This document shows, piece after piece, positions 45,820 through 64,000 of a DNA stretch of 64,000 nt. The stretch's first letter is position 1. The number at the start of each line of letters is the position of its first letter. Where the stretch lies: assembly GCA_021014325.1 (NCBI GenBank), contig CM037473.1, positions 25,906,822-25,970,821 on the forward strand. Reading direction: 5' to 3'. The stretch is from Plazaster borealis. Its lineage: Eukaryota > Echinodermata > Asteroidea > Forcipulatida > Labidiasteridae. The notes under the pieces were generated by a model that ran no database searches, was not told the origin of the DNA, and was given only the letters and a program-made list of their open reading frames with translations. A program made the position numbers and the translations under genes.

Positions 45820-46193
45820 TTAAAGGCACTGAACACGTTTGGTAGTTGTCAAAGACCAGTATTCTCACTTGGTGTGTCCCAACATATGCATAAAATAACA
45901 AGCCTGTGAACATTTGGGCTCAATTGGTCATCGAAGTTGCAAGGAAATGATGAAAGAAAAAACACCCTTGTTGTACAAATTTGCGTGCTTTCAGATAGGA
46001 ATAAAAGGCTGCTGGCCTGAAGTCTTTTATTATTTCAGTGAGAAATTACCTCTTTCTCAAAAACTACATTACTTCAGAGGGAGTCGTTTCTCACAATGTT
46101 TTATACCATCAACAGCTCCCCGTTAATCATTACCAAGTAAGTTTTATGCTAATATATATTTTGAGTAATTACCAAACGTGTACAGTGCCTTTA
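45820..46193 (+). mobile_element. TTAA-A element, variant centre
   Basis: TTAAAGGCACTGAACACG to CGTGTACAGTGCCTTTAC. The centre is AAAGGCTGCTGGCCTGAAGT. Confidence 0.88.
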
Positions 46194-46464
46194 CAGAGTA
46201 AAACAATTGAGTGTTGTATTACCATTAAGCAGAGTTTCTTTCATGGATTTGAAAATTGTGCCTAGTAAGAGCACCTTGGGAATTGTTTTTTTAAAATTCA
46301 ACAATGTTTAAAAGCAGCTTAATTTCATTGGGGTGGTGTTTTTAGTAAAATGGCAAGTGCCAAGTTCACCACTTTGCCAATGGTGTACCTTATCCTATGA
46401 ATAAGATGAATATATGAATATATTAAACAATGAATAAATCAGAAACTTTGTAATGGCAGACTTT

Positions 46465-46585
46465 GGAACGCTAGGTGGCAGCAGACTTACCAGGTAAATG
46501 TCCATTGTTTGCGTAGTTCTGAGCATGCGCACGTTACCGAGAACAATGGAGTTACCAGGTAAGTCTGCTGCCACCTAGCATCCCA
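46465..46585. repeat. Near-perfect palindrome of about 120 bp
   Basis: CTAGGTGGCAGCAGACTTAC at 46471 returns inverted at 46560-46578, with inner arms CCATTGTT / AACAATGG and a core GAGCATGCGC. Confidence 0.8.
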
Positions 46586-46812
46586 AAAGTTCCCCATTGG
46601 AAACAAGGGTAACTGGCTAAGCACACAAAACTCTGTAAACAGCCCACACACATCCATCCCTCTAAAGTGAAACCATTCCAGCAATCTGTTTATTGTATCA
46701 GGCAGTACCCTGATGTTTGGCAAGCCTCTAAGCAGTTTCGCGGTTTCAAACAACCTCACCCCCCCACCACCACCACCACTACCACTAATTAAAGGTGACT
46801 GTATCAAGAGGA

Positions 46813-47063
46813 CTGTACAACATTAGTCTTGATTGACGACGTTCATTTTGTTAACGTAGCCTCCGATATCGCAACACGAATTACCGTCCACAACGAATTA
46901 CTAGAGAAGAGATATATCTGTATCACACAAACATCTGGATTTCGATCAAGATTTATAGACTTGCCCAGTCCTTCCGAGTCAGCCTCCAAAACAGTCGATG
47001 TTGCGCCCTCTATCGGTGACTAATACAAAAAACAGCATCGCCAATCAAGACTAGTACAACATT
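46813..47063. mobile_element. Inverted-repeat element
   Basis: GTACAACATTAGTCTTGATTG at the left and CCAATCAAGACTAGTACAAC at the right enclose about 250 bp. The flanks share ACAACATT. The small frame inside (46829-47023) is not recognised. Confidence 0.5.
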
Positions 47064-47851
47064 GGTGTGGTTTTCGGTAGACTGCACTCAGTGCAGGATT
47101 TTAACGAGGAAATCAGCATGGCTGTTTAATTAATTTTCCGCACTATACTCTTGATTGGTAGAAAGAAAACATTAAAACAGTCTAAATATATAACTTGTTC
47201 TTAATTACAATATAACTTTTGTGTACACTTTACCACCAAGTAAACTTATTATTACTAAAATAATACTTGTTTTCTCTATAGATACCTTTGCTGACTTTAT
47301 ACATTCAATACATTTATGTATTTCTTACAAAATTTTGAAATTTGGGCAAATTTACACGTGAGATTGGCAGTACTGTGTTTACTTTAGAATGTTCTCATTT
47401 TTGTTTTTATAGAAAGCTTACTTCTGCCTCCTAAGCTCAAAAAACAGTTGGTCAATTTCTTGGTCCTGGTTGTTAACAGGGTTAGGTTTAGGATTAGTGT
47501 TAGGGTAAGGATTAGCCCTTAATCCAAAAACCCTTCAAAATCCAGTGCATGTTTTGTTTGATTCTGTTGGACTGAGGACTGGACTAAACTGATTATGCTT
47601 CACACGGGATCCGTCAGGAATGTTGAGCTACCATATGGTGTTGGATTTTGTTAGAATAAGGATGGAGTACATTATGCCTCAGAGTAAGGGTTAATTTCGC
47701 AGGATGCTTACTACATTACCATCTTTATAACAAGTAGGCTTTCGGATAAAAATTACTTTTTTTTTCAGGGTCATTACCAAAGTATTACACTACCCTCAAC
47801 TAAAAAGTTCTTCTGACGAAAGAAAAACAGCGTTTATCTTGTATTTTAACA
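47064..47851. other. Spacer
   Basis: Contains a short degenerate GGGTTAGG stretch near 47478. No gene. Confidence 0.45.
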
Positions 47852-48045
47852 GGGCCCAATTTCATAGAGCTGCTTTTAAAGCACAAAAAGTAGCTAAGCG
47901 CAACAAAATTTGCTAACCAGAAAAGGTTACCAGCCAAACTACCATGTCACGTGTACAATTTGTGACTGGTATCCTGCTCATTTCTGCTTAGCAGAAAATT
48001 GTTAAGCAGTATTTTCTGCTTAAGCAGCTCTATGAAATTGGGCCC
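47852..48045. mobile_element. GGGCCC element, near consensus
   Basis: GGGCCCAATTTCATAGAGCT to AGCTCTATGAAATTGGGCCC, with GTAGCTAAGCGCAACAAAAT inside. Confidence 0.9.
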
Positions 48046-48058
48046 AGGTATGCATCAG

Positions 48059-48660
48059 AGGCTAATTTCATAGAACTGCTTAACGGTAAGCAATTGTATC
48101 TGCTTACTTCGCGGAAAAATTTGCTTAAGCGCAAGCATATTTCATAGGTTGGTAAGCAAATTAGACAGCCAGCTTGTGCATACATCATGGATTTGCATTG
48201 TTACGTCGTTCATTTGCTTACAGAGAGCTTCAGAAGTTTTCGTGCCTTTTCCTGTACTTACAACAACGAAATGAAAATTGCACAAAATCAGCCGTTAAAG
48301 GTATTGTACACTTTCGGTAACAGCTCAAAATCAGTGTCCACATTTGTTGTGATTCAAGCTATGCATGAACAAACAAACCTGTGAAAGTTTGAGCTTAATT
48401 GGTCATCGAGGTCACGAGAAAATAGTGAAAAGAGACCTTATGTGTTTTGTGTTTTTTTAAATTGTCGCGCGTGATAAAAACTATTATTTTACTCATTTCT
48501 CAGAAACGATAGCATTTTAGGCAGAAATATTTTAAGGAACCCTTTCTATCATTACTTACTTTAAATCATGTAAGTTATGTGTATATCTGTGAACATTGTG
48601 TTTTTCAAACTTACCAATAGTGTACAGGGCCTTTAAGCAGTTCTATGAAATTTGGCCCCG
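48059..48660. mobile_element. GGGCCC element split by TTAA-C
   Basis: CTAATTTCATAGAACTGCTTAA starts the element. A TTAA-C element occupies 48295-48636, and GCAGTTCTATGAAATTTGGC completes it. It lies in the probable 3' UTR or flank of PI4KA. Confidence 0.7.
48295..48636 (+). mobile_element. TTAA-C element, nested
   Basis: TTAAAGGTATTGTACACTTT to AGTGTACAGGGCCTTTAA, inserted in the TTAA of a GGGCCC-element end (CTTAAGCAG). Confidence 0.9.
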
Positions 48661-48770
48661 GGGGATCAATGTATAAAACATTTCAAGAATGTAGATTTTC
48701 AATGTAGAAGCATCCTCACTAACCTGAGTCTGCAGTTATGTCATCTGTATCTAGCGATCATGCATTGGTC

Positions 48771-57712
<8,942 letters not shown>

Positions 57713-57741
57713 CTGTGAAGAGAAAAGAACACAAATTGTTA

Positions 57742-58100
57742 TTAAAGCAAATGTACAACATTGGTAATTGTCAAAGACCAGTATCCACACTTGATGTGAC
57801 CCAACATAGGCCTATACATGAAATAACAAACCTGTAAAAGTTTAAGCTAAATCGGTCTTCGGAGTCATGAGAAAACAGTGAAAAACCCCATTACATGTAT
57901 ATGTTTTCACTGTTTTCAAACATCGGATTTTATCACCAGTGATAAAGACTAATTGTTTAACTCATTTCCTAAAAACTATAGCATTTCAAGCAAAACTCTT
58001 TCACGGAAAGTTTCCACCATGACCATCTTTACACCATGTAAGTTCAAAATCTGTAAACATTTATATTTTTAATCTTACCAATGCTGTACACACCCTTTAA
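57742..58100 (+). mobile_element. TTAA-D element
   Basis: TTAAAGCAAATGTACAACAT to ATGCTGTACACACCCTTTAA. Its last TTAA is the first TTAA of the next element. Confidence 0.85.
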
Positions 58101-58472
58101 AGGCACTGAATACATTTGGTAATTGTCAAAGACCAGTGTTCTCACTTGGTGTGTCCCAACATATGCATAAAATAACAAGCCTGTGAAAATTTGGGCTCAA
58201 TTGGTCATCGAAGTTGCAAGAAAATGATGAAAGAAAAAACACCCTTGTTGTACAAATTTGTGTGCTTTCAGATATAGGAATAAAAACTTCTTGCAAGAAG
58301 TTTTTATTATTTTAGTGAGAAATTACCTCTTTCTCAAAAACTACGCTACTTCAGAAGGAGTCGTTTCCTACAATGTTTTATACTATCAACAGCTCTCCGT
58401 TGCTTGTTACCAGGTAAGTTTTTATGCTAATATTTGTTTTGAGTCATTACCATACGTGTACGATACCTTTAA
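58097..58472 (+). mobile_element. TTAA-A element abutting TTAA-D
   Basis: TTAAAGGCACTGAATACATT to CGTGTACGATACCTTTAA, with the central palindrome intact. Confidence 0.9.
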
Positions 58473-59037
58473 GGGCATTTTTTTATTTGTTTTAATTTTT
58501 TTTTTTGACATGGCAAAATATGAAATAAAGAATAAAGAAATCACCATAACCACTATAAAAAGCAGTGAACATGAGTGGACTTATGCATATCCATAACTTA
58601 GGGCCACATTATAAAAAACAAAAATGATGAGCGTCATATTTTTTTTTTTTAACATGACAAAATATGAAATAAAGAATAAAGAACTCATTATAATCACTTT
58701 AAAACAGAGGGTTTGTGTGATTTTGATGTTTTTAAGTGTTTTGTTAAACCCATTTAACTCCTAGATGACATTTTCTGTAAACATTTTCAAAAAACTAAAA
58801 CGCAGTGTAGCCTAATTCAATATTTGAAGAATTGTTCTTGTTTTTGCCAACATCTTTTCCATCCTAAAGATTTTGAAAAAATATTAACTGAAAAATCTGA
58901 GAGTTGAAAAGGCCTTTTTTTTTCAAACAAAAAATAATAACAATAAAAATGGGGTGGGGGGGGGGGTCGGGAGGTTTCGTAGGGTCTATTTAATAATAAA
59001 AACAAGCAATGATATGTTGGTATTTTCTTCTTTGCAG
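58473..59037. other. AT-rich spacer with a 147-bp direct duplication
   Basis: ACATGGCAAAATATGAAATA at 58508 recurs as ACATGACAAAATATGAAATA at 58655. No gene. Confidence 0.5.
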
Positions 59038-59120
59038 TATTGGTGAGCGAGGGCTACCTGTGACGTCCCGTCATAGCTTTCATCAAGTCAGGAGACTGCC
59101 TAGCCTTAAGAAATCCGGCG
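59038..59120 (+). other. Exon-like segment, unidentified
   Basis: A strong acceptor TATTTTCTTCTTTGCAG precedes an open stretch (ERGLPVTSRHSFHQVRRLPS). No donor or family match, so only a candidate. Confidence 0.2.
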
Positions 59121-59124
59121 GGGA

Positions 59125-59320
59125 CGATCAACAATTTTTAAATTTTATGTGGCCTAATGTTTACACCAGATTATCCAGTATGATAAACTATATCTCGGGT
59201 AATTTGAGTAGCTGTCTGGGGGGATCAACAATTTTTTTTTTATGTGGCCTAATGTTTACACCAGATTGTCCAGTATGATGATAAACTATATCTCGGGTAA
59301 TTTGAGTAGCTGTCTGGAGT
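59125..59320. repeat. Tandem duplication, about 97-bp unit
   Basis: GATCAACAATTTTT ... TAATTTGAGTAGCTGTCTGG occurs twice in a row. Confidence 0.85.
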
Positions 59321-59544
59321 GAGACATGTACGTGTAATATTATTATAATCAAATGCAGCAGGAAGGAAATGAATTGACAAGGAAGCGTTAACCTACAACA
59401 CATGAACAGTTGCATCAATCCATGTAAGTATTGAACATTCTGCCTGTTTTTACAACGTCAGGATTATTCTGTCTTTTATTCACTTTTTGTCATGTTCTGT
59501 TTATGTAATTAATTTGCTAGTTGCATTACATTACATTGCATTAC

Positions 59545-61516
59545 ATTTGAGGGACATTACAGTTGGGTTTTTCCACACGGTCTATCCACACTAATGCATT
59601 ACACTTGAGGGACATTACAGTTTGGTCTATCCACACTAATGCATTACATTTGAGGGACATTACAGTTTGGTCTATCCACACTAATGCATTACGAACATTA
59701 CAGTTGGGTCTATCCACACTAATGCATTACATTTGAGGGACATTACAGTTTGGTCTATCCACACTAATGCATTACGAACATTACAGTTGGGTCTATCCAC
59801 ACTAATGCATTACATTTGAGGGACATTACAGTTTGGTCTATCCACACTAATGCATTACATTTAAGGGACATTACAGTTGGGTCTATATCCACACTAATGC
59901 ATTACATTTGAGGGACATAACAGTTGGGTCTATCCACACTAATGCATTACATTTGAGGGACATTACAATTTGGTCTATCCACACTAATGCATTACATTTG
60001 AGGGACATTACAGTTTGGTCTATCCACACTAATGCATTACATTTGAGGGACATAACAGTTGGGTCTATCCACACTAATGCATTACATTTAAGGGACATTA
60101 CAGTTGGGTCTATCCACACTAATGCATTACATTTGAGGGACATTACAGTTGGGTCTATCCACACTAATGTAATACGGACATTACAGTTGGGTCTATATCC
60201 ACACTAATGCATTACATTTAAGGGACATTACAGTTGGGTCTATCCACACTAATGCATTACATTTAAGGGACATTACAGTTTGGTCTCGCCACACTAATGC
60301 ATTACATTTAAGGAACATTACAGTTGGGTCTATCCACACTAATGCATTACATTTGAGGGACATTACAGTTGGGTCTATCCACACTAATGCATTACATTTG
60401 AGGGACATAACAGTTGGGTCTATCCACACTAATGCATTACATTTAAGGGACATTACAGTTGGGTCTATCCACACTAATGCATTACATTTGAGGGACATTA
60501 CAGTTGGGTCTATCCACACTAATGTAATACGGACATTACAGTTGGGTCTATATCCACACTAATGCATTACATTTAAGGGACATTACAGTTGGGTCTATCC
60601 ACACTAATGCATTACATTTAAGGGACATTACAGTTTGGTCTCGCCACACTAATGTATTACATTTAAGGAACATTACAGTTGGGTCTATCCACACTAATGC
60701 ATTACATTTGAGGGACATTACAGTTGGGTCTATCCACACGAATGCATTACATTTAAGGGACATTACAGTTTGGTCTCTCCACACTAATGCATTACATTTA
60801 AGAGACATTACAGTTGGGTCTATCCACGCTAATGCATTACATTTAAGGGACATTACAGTTGGGTCTATATCCACACTAATGCATTATATTTGAGGGACAT
60901 ACAGTTGGTTCTATCCACACTAATGCATTACATTTAAGGGACATTACAGTTGGGTCTATCCACACTAATGCATTACATTTAAGGGACATTACAGTTGGGT
61001 CTATATCCACACTAATGCATTATATTTGAGGGACATACAGTTGGTTCTATCCACACTAATGCATTACATTTAAGGAACATTACAGTTGGGTCCACACTAA
61101 TGCATTACATTTGAGGGACATTACAGTTGGGTCTATATATCCACACTAATGCATTATATTTGAGGGACATACAGTTGGTTCTATCCACACTAATACATTA
61201 CATTTAAGGGACATTACAGTTGGGTCTATCCACACTAATGCATTACATTTAAGGGACATTACAGTTGGGTCTATATCCACACTAATGCATTATATTTGAG
61301 GGACATACAGTTGGTTCTATCCACACTAATGCATTACATTTAAGGAACATTACAGTTGGGTCTATATCCACACTAATGCATTACATTTGAGGGACATTAC
61401 AGTTGGGTCTATATATCCACACTAATGCATACATTTGAGGGACATTACAGTTGGGTCTATCCACAAATGCAATACGTGACATTACAGTTGGGTCTTTACA
61501 AACTAATGCATTACAT
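59545..61516. repeat. Satellite, 45-bp unit, about 43 copies
   Basis: Unit CCACACTAATGCATTACATT + TGAGGGACATTACAGTTGGGTCTAT (45 bp, 15 codons). A 355-bp higher-order copy shift is visible (60166 and 60521, marked by GTAATACGGACATTAC), as is a second set with TATATTTGAGGGACATACAG near 60.88-61.30 kb. The period is a multiple of three, so frames stay open on both strands; these are not genes. Confidence 0.95.
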
Positions 61517-61676
61517 TTAAAGGCACTAAACACGTTTTGAAATTGTTAAAGACCAGTGTTCTCACTTGGTGTATCCCAACATATGCATAAAATAACAAGC
61601 CTGTGAAAATTTGTGCTCAATTGGTCATCGAAGTTGCAAGAAAATGATGAAAGAAAAAACACCCTTGTTGTACAAA
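61517..61676 (+). mobile_element. TTAA-A element, left half only
   Basis: TTAAAGGCACTAAACACG to TTGTTGTACAAA, where it is cut by the dispersed repeat. It entered the TTAA of a satellite unit. Confidence 0.82.
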
Positions 61677-61950
61677 AAATTCTCAATTCAGTTAAGAAAA
61701 CCCCAAGCGAGCATAAGTTATTGCTTATCAATGCCGAAACAAGGGTGAAAAATTTAGGGGGGGTACAAGGGGGTGCACCATTTTTTTTACTAGGGGGCTC
61801 TTCTGGCCAATTAAAACTGTAGTTTTAAGCGCTCTTGTTATGCTATTTACAAATTTTTTATATGATAATCTGAAATGAGTGTAAAAAACAAAAGAAATTG
61901 CCTGAGTGTATATGGATTTTTCTTTTTTAAATACATTGAAAATATGACAT
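61677..61950. repeat. Dispersed repeat, second copy
   Basis: Same sequence as 48945-49215, here between two TTAA-A elements. Confidence 0.75.
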
Positions 61951-62308
61951 TAAGGGCACTGAACACGTTTGGTAATTGTCAAAGACCAGTGGTCTCACTT
62001 GTTGTATCCCAACATATGCATAAAATAACAAGCCTGTGAAAATTTGGGCTCAATTGGTCATCGAAGTTGCAAGAAAATGATGAAAGAAAAAACACCCTTG
62101 ATGTACAAAATTTGTGTGCTTTCAGATAGGAATAAAAACTTCTTGCAAGAAGTTTTTATTATTTTAGTGAGAAATTATCTCTTTCTCAAAAACTACGTTA
62201 CTTCAGAGGGAGTCGTTTCCTACAACAGCTCTCCGTTGCTTGTTACCAAGTAAGTTTTTATGCTAATATTTGTTTTGAGTCATTACCATACGTGTACGAT
62301 ACCTTTAA
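61950..62308 (+). mobile_element. TTAA-A element
   Basis: TTAAGGGCACTGAACACG to CGTGTACGATACCTTTAA. Satellite sequence resumes immediately after it (CGGACATTACAGTTGGGTCT). Confidence 0.9.
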
Positions 62309-62360
62309 CGGACATTACAGTTGGGTCTGTCCACACCAACACATTACATTTGAGGAACAT
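62309..62360. repeat. Isolated 45-bp satellite monomer
   Basis: GGACATTACAGTTGGGTCTG and ACATTACATTTGAGGAAC: the array continues across the insertion block, then ends. Confidence 0.8.
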
Positions 62361-62796
62361 TTTGGGGGTTGAGTACAGCCTAGTGATAATAAAGTCAAGT
62401 AAGCTGAAGATTATATGTGCCGTGTTCAATCAGAAGTTGTTGAGGATTGTTTTTATATTTATAAGAATGAAGAAATTATGGATTACAATCAGCCAAAGCT
62501 AAGACATTTCTCTGGTCATATTTAAAAAATCGCTTTAAAAATCAGTTTTATTTTAAATGTCACACTTTACAGATCTGTCAAGCGCAAAACTCAACAAGTT
62601 AGCGATCACCAGCTAACAGTTCATACGATTTCTATTACTGGCTTCATGTATTTTCTGGTTAGTAAATTCATGTTTTAAGTATTGTTTTATTTTGCTTTAA
62701 TGCACCTTTTTAACTATGCAGAAAATCACTGCAAAAAAAGCATGCACAAAAATGGGATCATGAGCAATGTCATTATATTGATTCAAGTAAGTGTAG
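62361..62796. other. AT-rich spacer
   Basis: No feature recognised. Confidence 0.45.
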
Positions 62797-62880
62797 CGCG
62801 TCTTGGCCGGGCGGTCAAGTGCACTGGACTCAAGCTCTGGTGTTTCTGATCAGCAGAGTGTGGGTTGGAGACCCGGTACC
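62797..62880 (+). mobile_element. SINE head fragment
   Basis: GCGCGTCTTGGCCGGGCGGT and ACTGGACTCAAGCTCTGGTG match SINE-3-type heads. The B box is damaged (GGGTTGGAGACCCGG). Confidence 0.6.
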
Positions 62881-62943
62881 CCTTACAGTGCCGGTCGCGT
62901 GTTGGTAATGCTGTATCCACAGGCCAGCCATTTTTTTAGAACG

Positions 62944-63210
62944 TTAAGGGAATGTTGGCGGCCTGTGGATGGATATTCAGTGTGACTGTTCAGAACGTTG
63001 GCGGTGCTCGAAGAGTATAAATTAAGGTAGCCTGAAAACCTGACATCACACTTCGAGGCTCATGAATAAAGTGTATTGCTCATTGCGGATAAACACAGGC
63101 GACTAGTCTAAAGTCAGTCTAAATGTAAGGGATCGTTGGTGGCCTGTGGATGGATATTCAGCATGACGTTTCAGAATGTTGGCGGCGCACGAAGAGTTAA
63201 GCAAGATGCT
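62944..63210. repeat. Direct repeat pair, about 182 bp apart
   Basis: GGCCTGTGGATGGATATTCA with GAACGTTGGCGGTGCTCGAA at 62960 recurs with small changes at 63140. Confidence 0.8.
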
Positions 63211-63519
63211 TTACCATTATTGCTTCGTCTCCCTATTTTGTCACTATCTTTGTTCGGGGTGCCAGTCAGAAGCCATACAATCTGTAACTGCTGAATAGCC
63301 AGGGATCACACCCAAGTTTACTTTTACAATAAAGTAAAATATTCTTTTCCAAGAAGATTTTCCTTGTTGACCACTGGAATGAGCTTACGCTAAGCATGGG
63401 TTATTCTCTTAATACTGTAAGCACTGATTTGTAGCGAGCTGGTAAGCACAGTGAGCCTATATTATGACGATTTTAACCCATCAGCTTTTCAATCAGTCCA
63501 TCTGCCCGCCATCCACATT

Positions 63520-63645
63520 CAATATTATACGAATAATGAATGTTTATAAGTGCAATGGTGGAAATCTTTTCATGAGTTGAAAGATGGAATGTTCCATTCA
63601 ACGAGGCAAAGCCGAGTTGAATGGAACATTCCATCCAACCTACAT
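63520..63645 (+). repeat. Hairpin-bearing dispersed repeat
   Basis: GATGGAATGTTCCATTCAAC and its inverse GTTGAATGGAACATTCCATC form a 20-bp stem around a loop of about 14 bases. Related to 6494-6612. Confidence 0.7.
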
Positions 63646-63829
63646 TAAGAAGCGGCAGGAGAGGGATCACCTTAAGGGGATTTCAAATATCACGTAATAA
63701 ACCACAAGGGAAACTGATTGGGTGAATTTTAATTAAACTTTGGGTTGCACAAAAGAAAAAATGACTAGAGTGGGATTTGAAAATGTAAATCGTTTTATTT
63801 TACAGTAAGAGAATCAAGCAAAGTTAAAG

Positions 63830-64000
63830 ATGGCCGCCGGTAGTGAGGTTCATTCAGTGCTTGAGAAGATCAGTAAGGATCATCTAGAATGTCCGATATG
63901 CACCAATCGCTTCATGGATCCTACAATGCTAGACTGTCTTCACAGCTTCTGCTTCACATGCCTCAAGGAGCTTCACCAACAAGATCCAAACAACTCCATC
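63830..64000 (+). CDS. RING-finger protein, TRIM-like, N-terminus (cut by window end)
   Basis: An acceptor TCGTTTTATTTTACAG at 63805 is followed by 24 bases of leader and an ATG in good context (AAAGATGG). The 57 visible codons contain a RING start: C21-x2-C24, C36, H38, C41, C44 within LECPICTNRFMDPTMLDCLH and SFCFTCLKELH. This spacing is that of TRIM-type E3 ubiquitin ligases (close to the TRIM2/3/56/45 style), whose B-box, coiled coil and C-terminal domain would lie beyond the window. Likely role: ubiquitin ligase in signalling or innate defence; the specific member is not assigned. It runs opposite to PI4KA, whose missing 5' exons must lie on the far side if that gene is complete. Confidence 0.88.
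   Translation, partial: MAAGSEVHSVLEKISKDHLECPICTNRFMDPTMLDCLHSFCFTCLKELHQQDPNNSI

Noticed and set aside
59038..59120. Missing upstream PI4KA exon
   Set aside because: It is on the opposite strand, and its reading (ERGLPVTSRHSF) does not resemble PI4KA.
59883..60893. 15-residue repeat proteins on both strands
   Set aside because: They come from a 45-bp satellite whose period is a multiple of three; no start context, splice sites or composition of a gene.

Overview
This is a eukaryotic, repeat-dominated window. Its genes are split by GT-AG introns. It carries a phosphatidylinositol 4-kinase alpha gene, C-type lectins, an LRR-Ig receptor and a TRIM-type RING gene, and its non-coding DNA is packed with palindromic TTAA-flanked elements and tRNA-headed SINEs. 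The gene content and repeat style suggest a marine invertebrate deuterostome, most likely an echinoderm and perhaps a sea star. That placement is inference; no ribosomal or mitochondrial marker is present.

Layout. 0-5.7 kb: a broken tyrosine recombinase of DIRS type runs into a satellite (72-bp unit, about 806-bp higher-order unit) that carries three fold-back insertions. 6-17 kb: two intact two-exon C-type lectin genes on the minus strand, each inside one copy of a tandem duplication of about 3 kb. Several mobile elements are present in one copy only. 17-26 kb: a possible last coding exon and 3' UTR exon on the plus strand, followed by minisatellites (47-, 129-, 58- and 486-bp units). 26-36 kb: a field of transposons and SINEs with no recognisable gene. 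36.9-39.4 kb: a complete minus-strand LRR-Ig transmembrane receptor with its whole coding region on one exon. 40-48 kb: more TTAA elements, SINEs and a LINE fragment. 48.8-57.7 kb: the last seven coding exons of PI4KA (minus strand), with introns filled by SINEs and inverted-repeat elements. 57.7-63.8 kb: TTAA elements and a 45-bp satellite of about 2 kb. 63.83 kb to the end: the start of a RING-finger (TRIM-like) gene on the plus strand.

Local names used below. TTAA-A to TTAA-F are short palindromic elements bounded by TTAA; families A to E share similar ends (AAAGG...TTTGGTAA). GGGCCC elements are inverted-repeat elements of about 165-250 bp ending in GGGCCCAATTTCATAGAG. SINE-1 to SINE-5 are repeats with tRNA-like heads (A and B boxes).

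The genes do not form an obvious pathway. PI4KA is a housekeeping lipid kinase; the lectins, the LRR-Ig receptor and the TRIM gene are recognition or signalling types. I saw no clearly new biological system. The strongest leads are: the lectin pair, whose changes cluster around the sugar-binding loop; a satellite that begins inside a retrotransposon recombinase end; histone-3'-end-like hairpins in fold-back elements; and TTAA elements chained through shared target sites.
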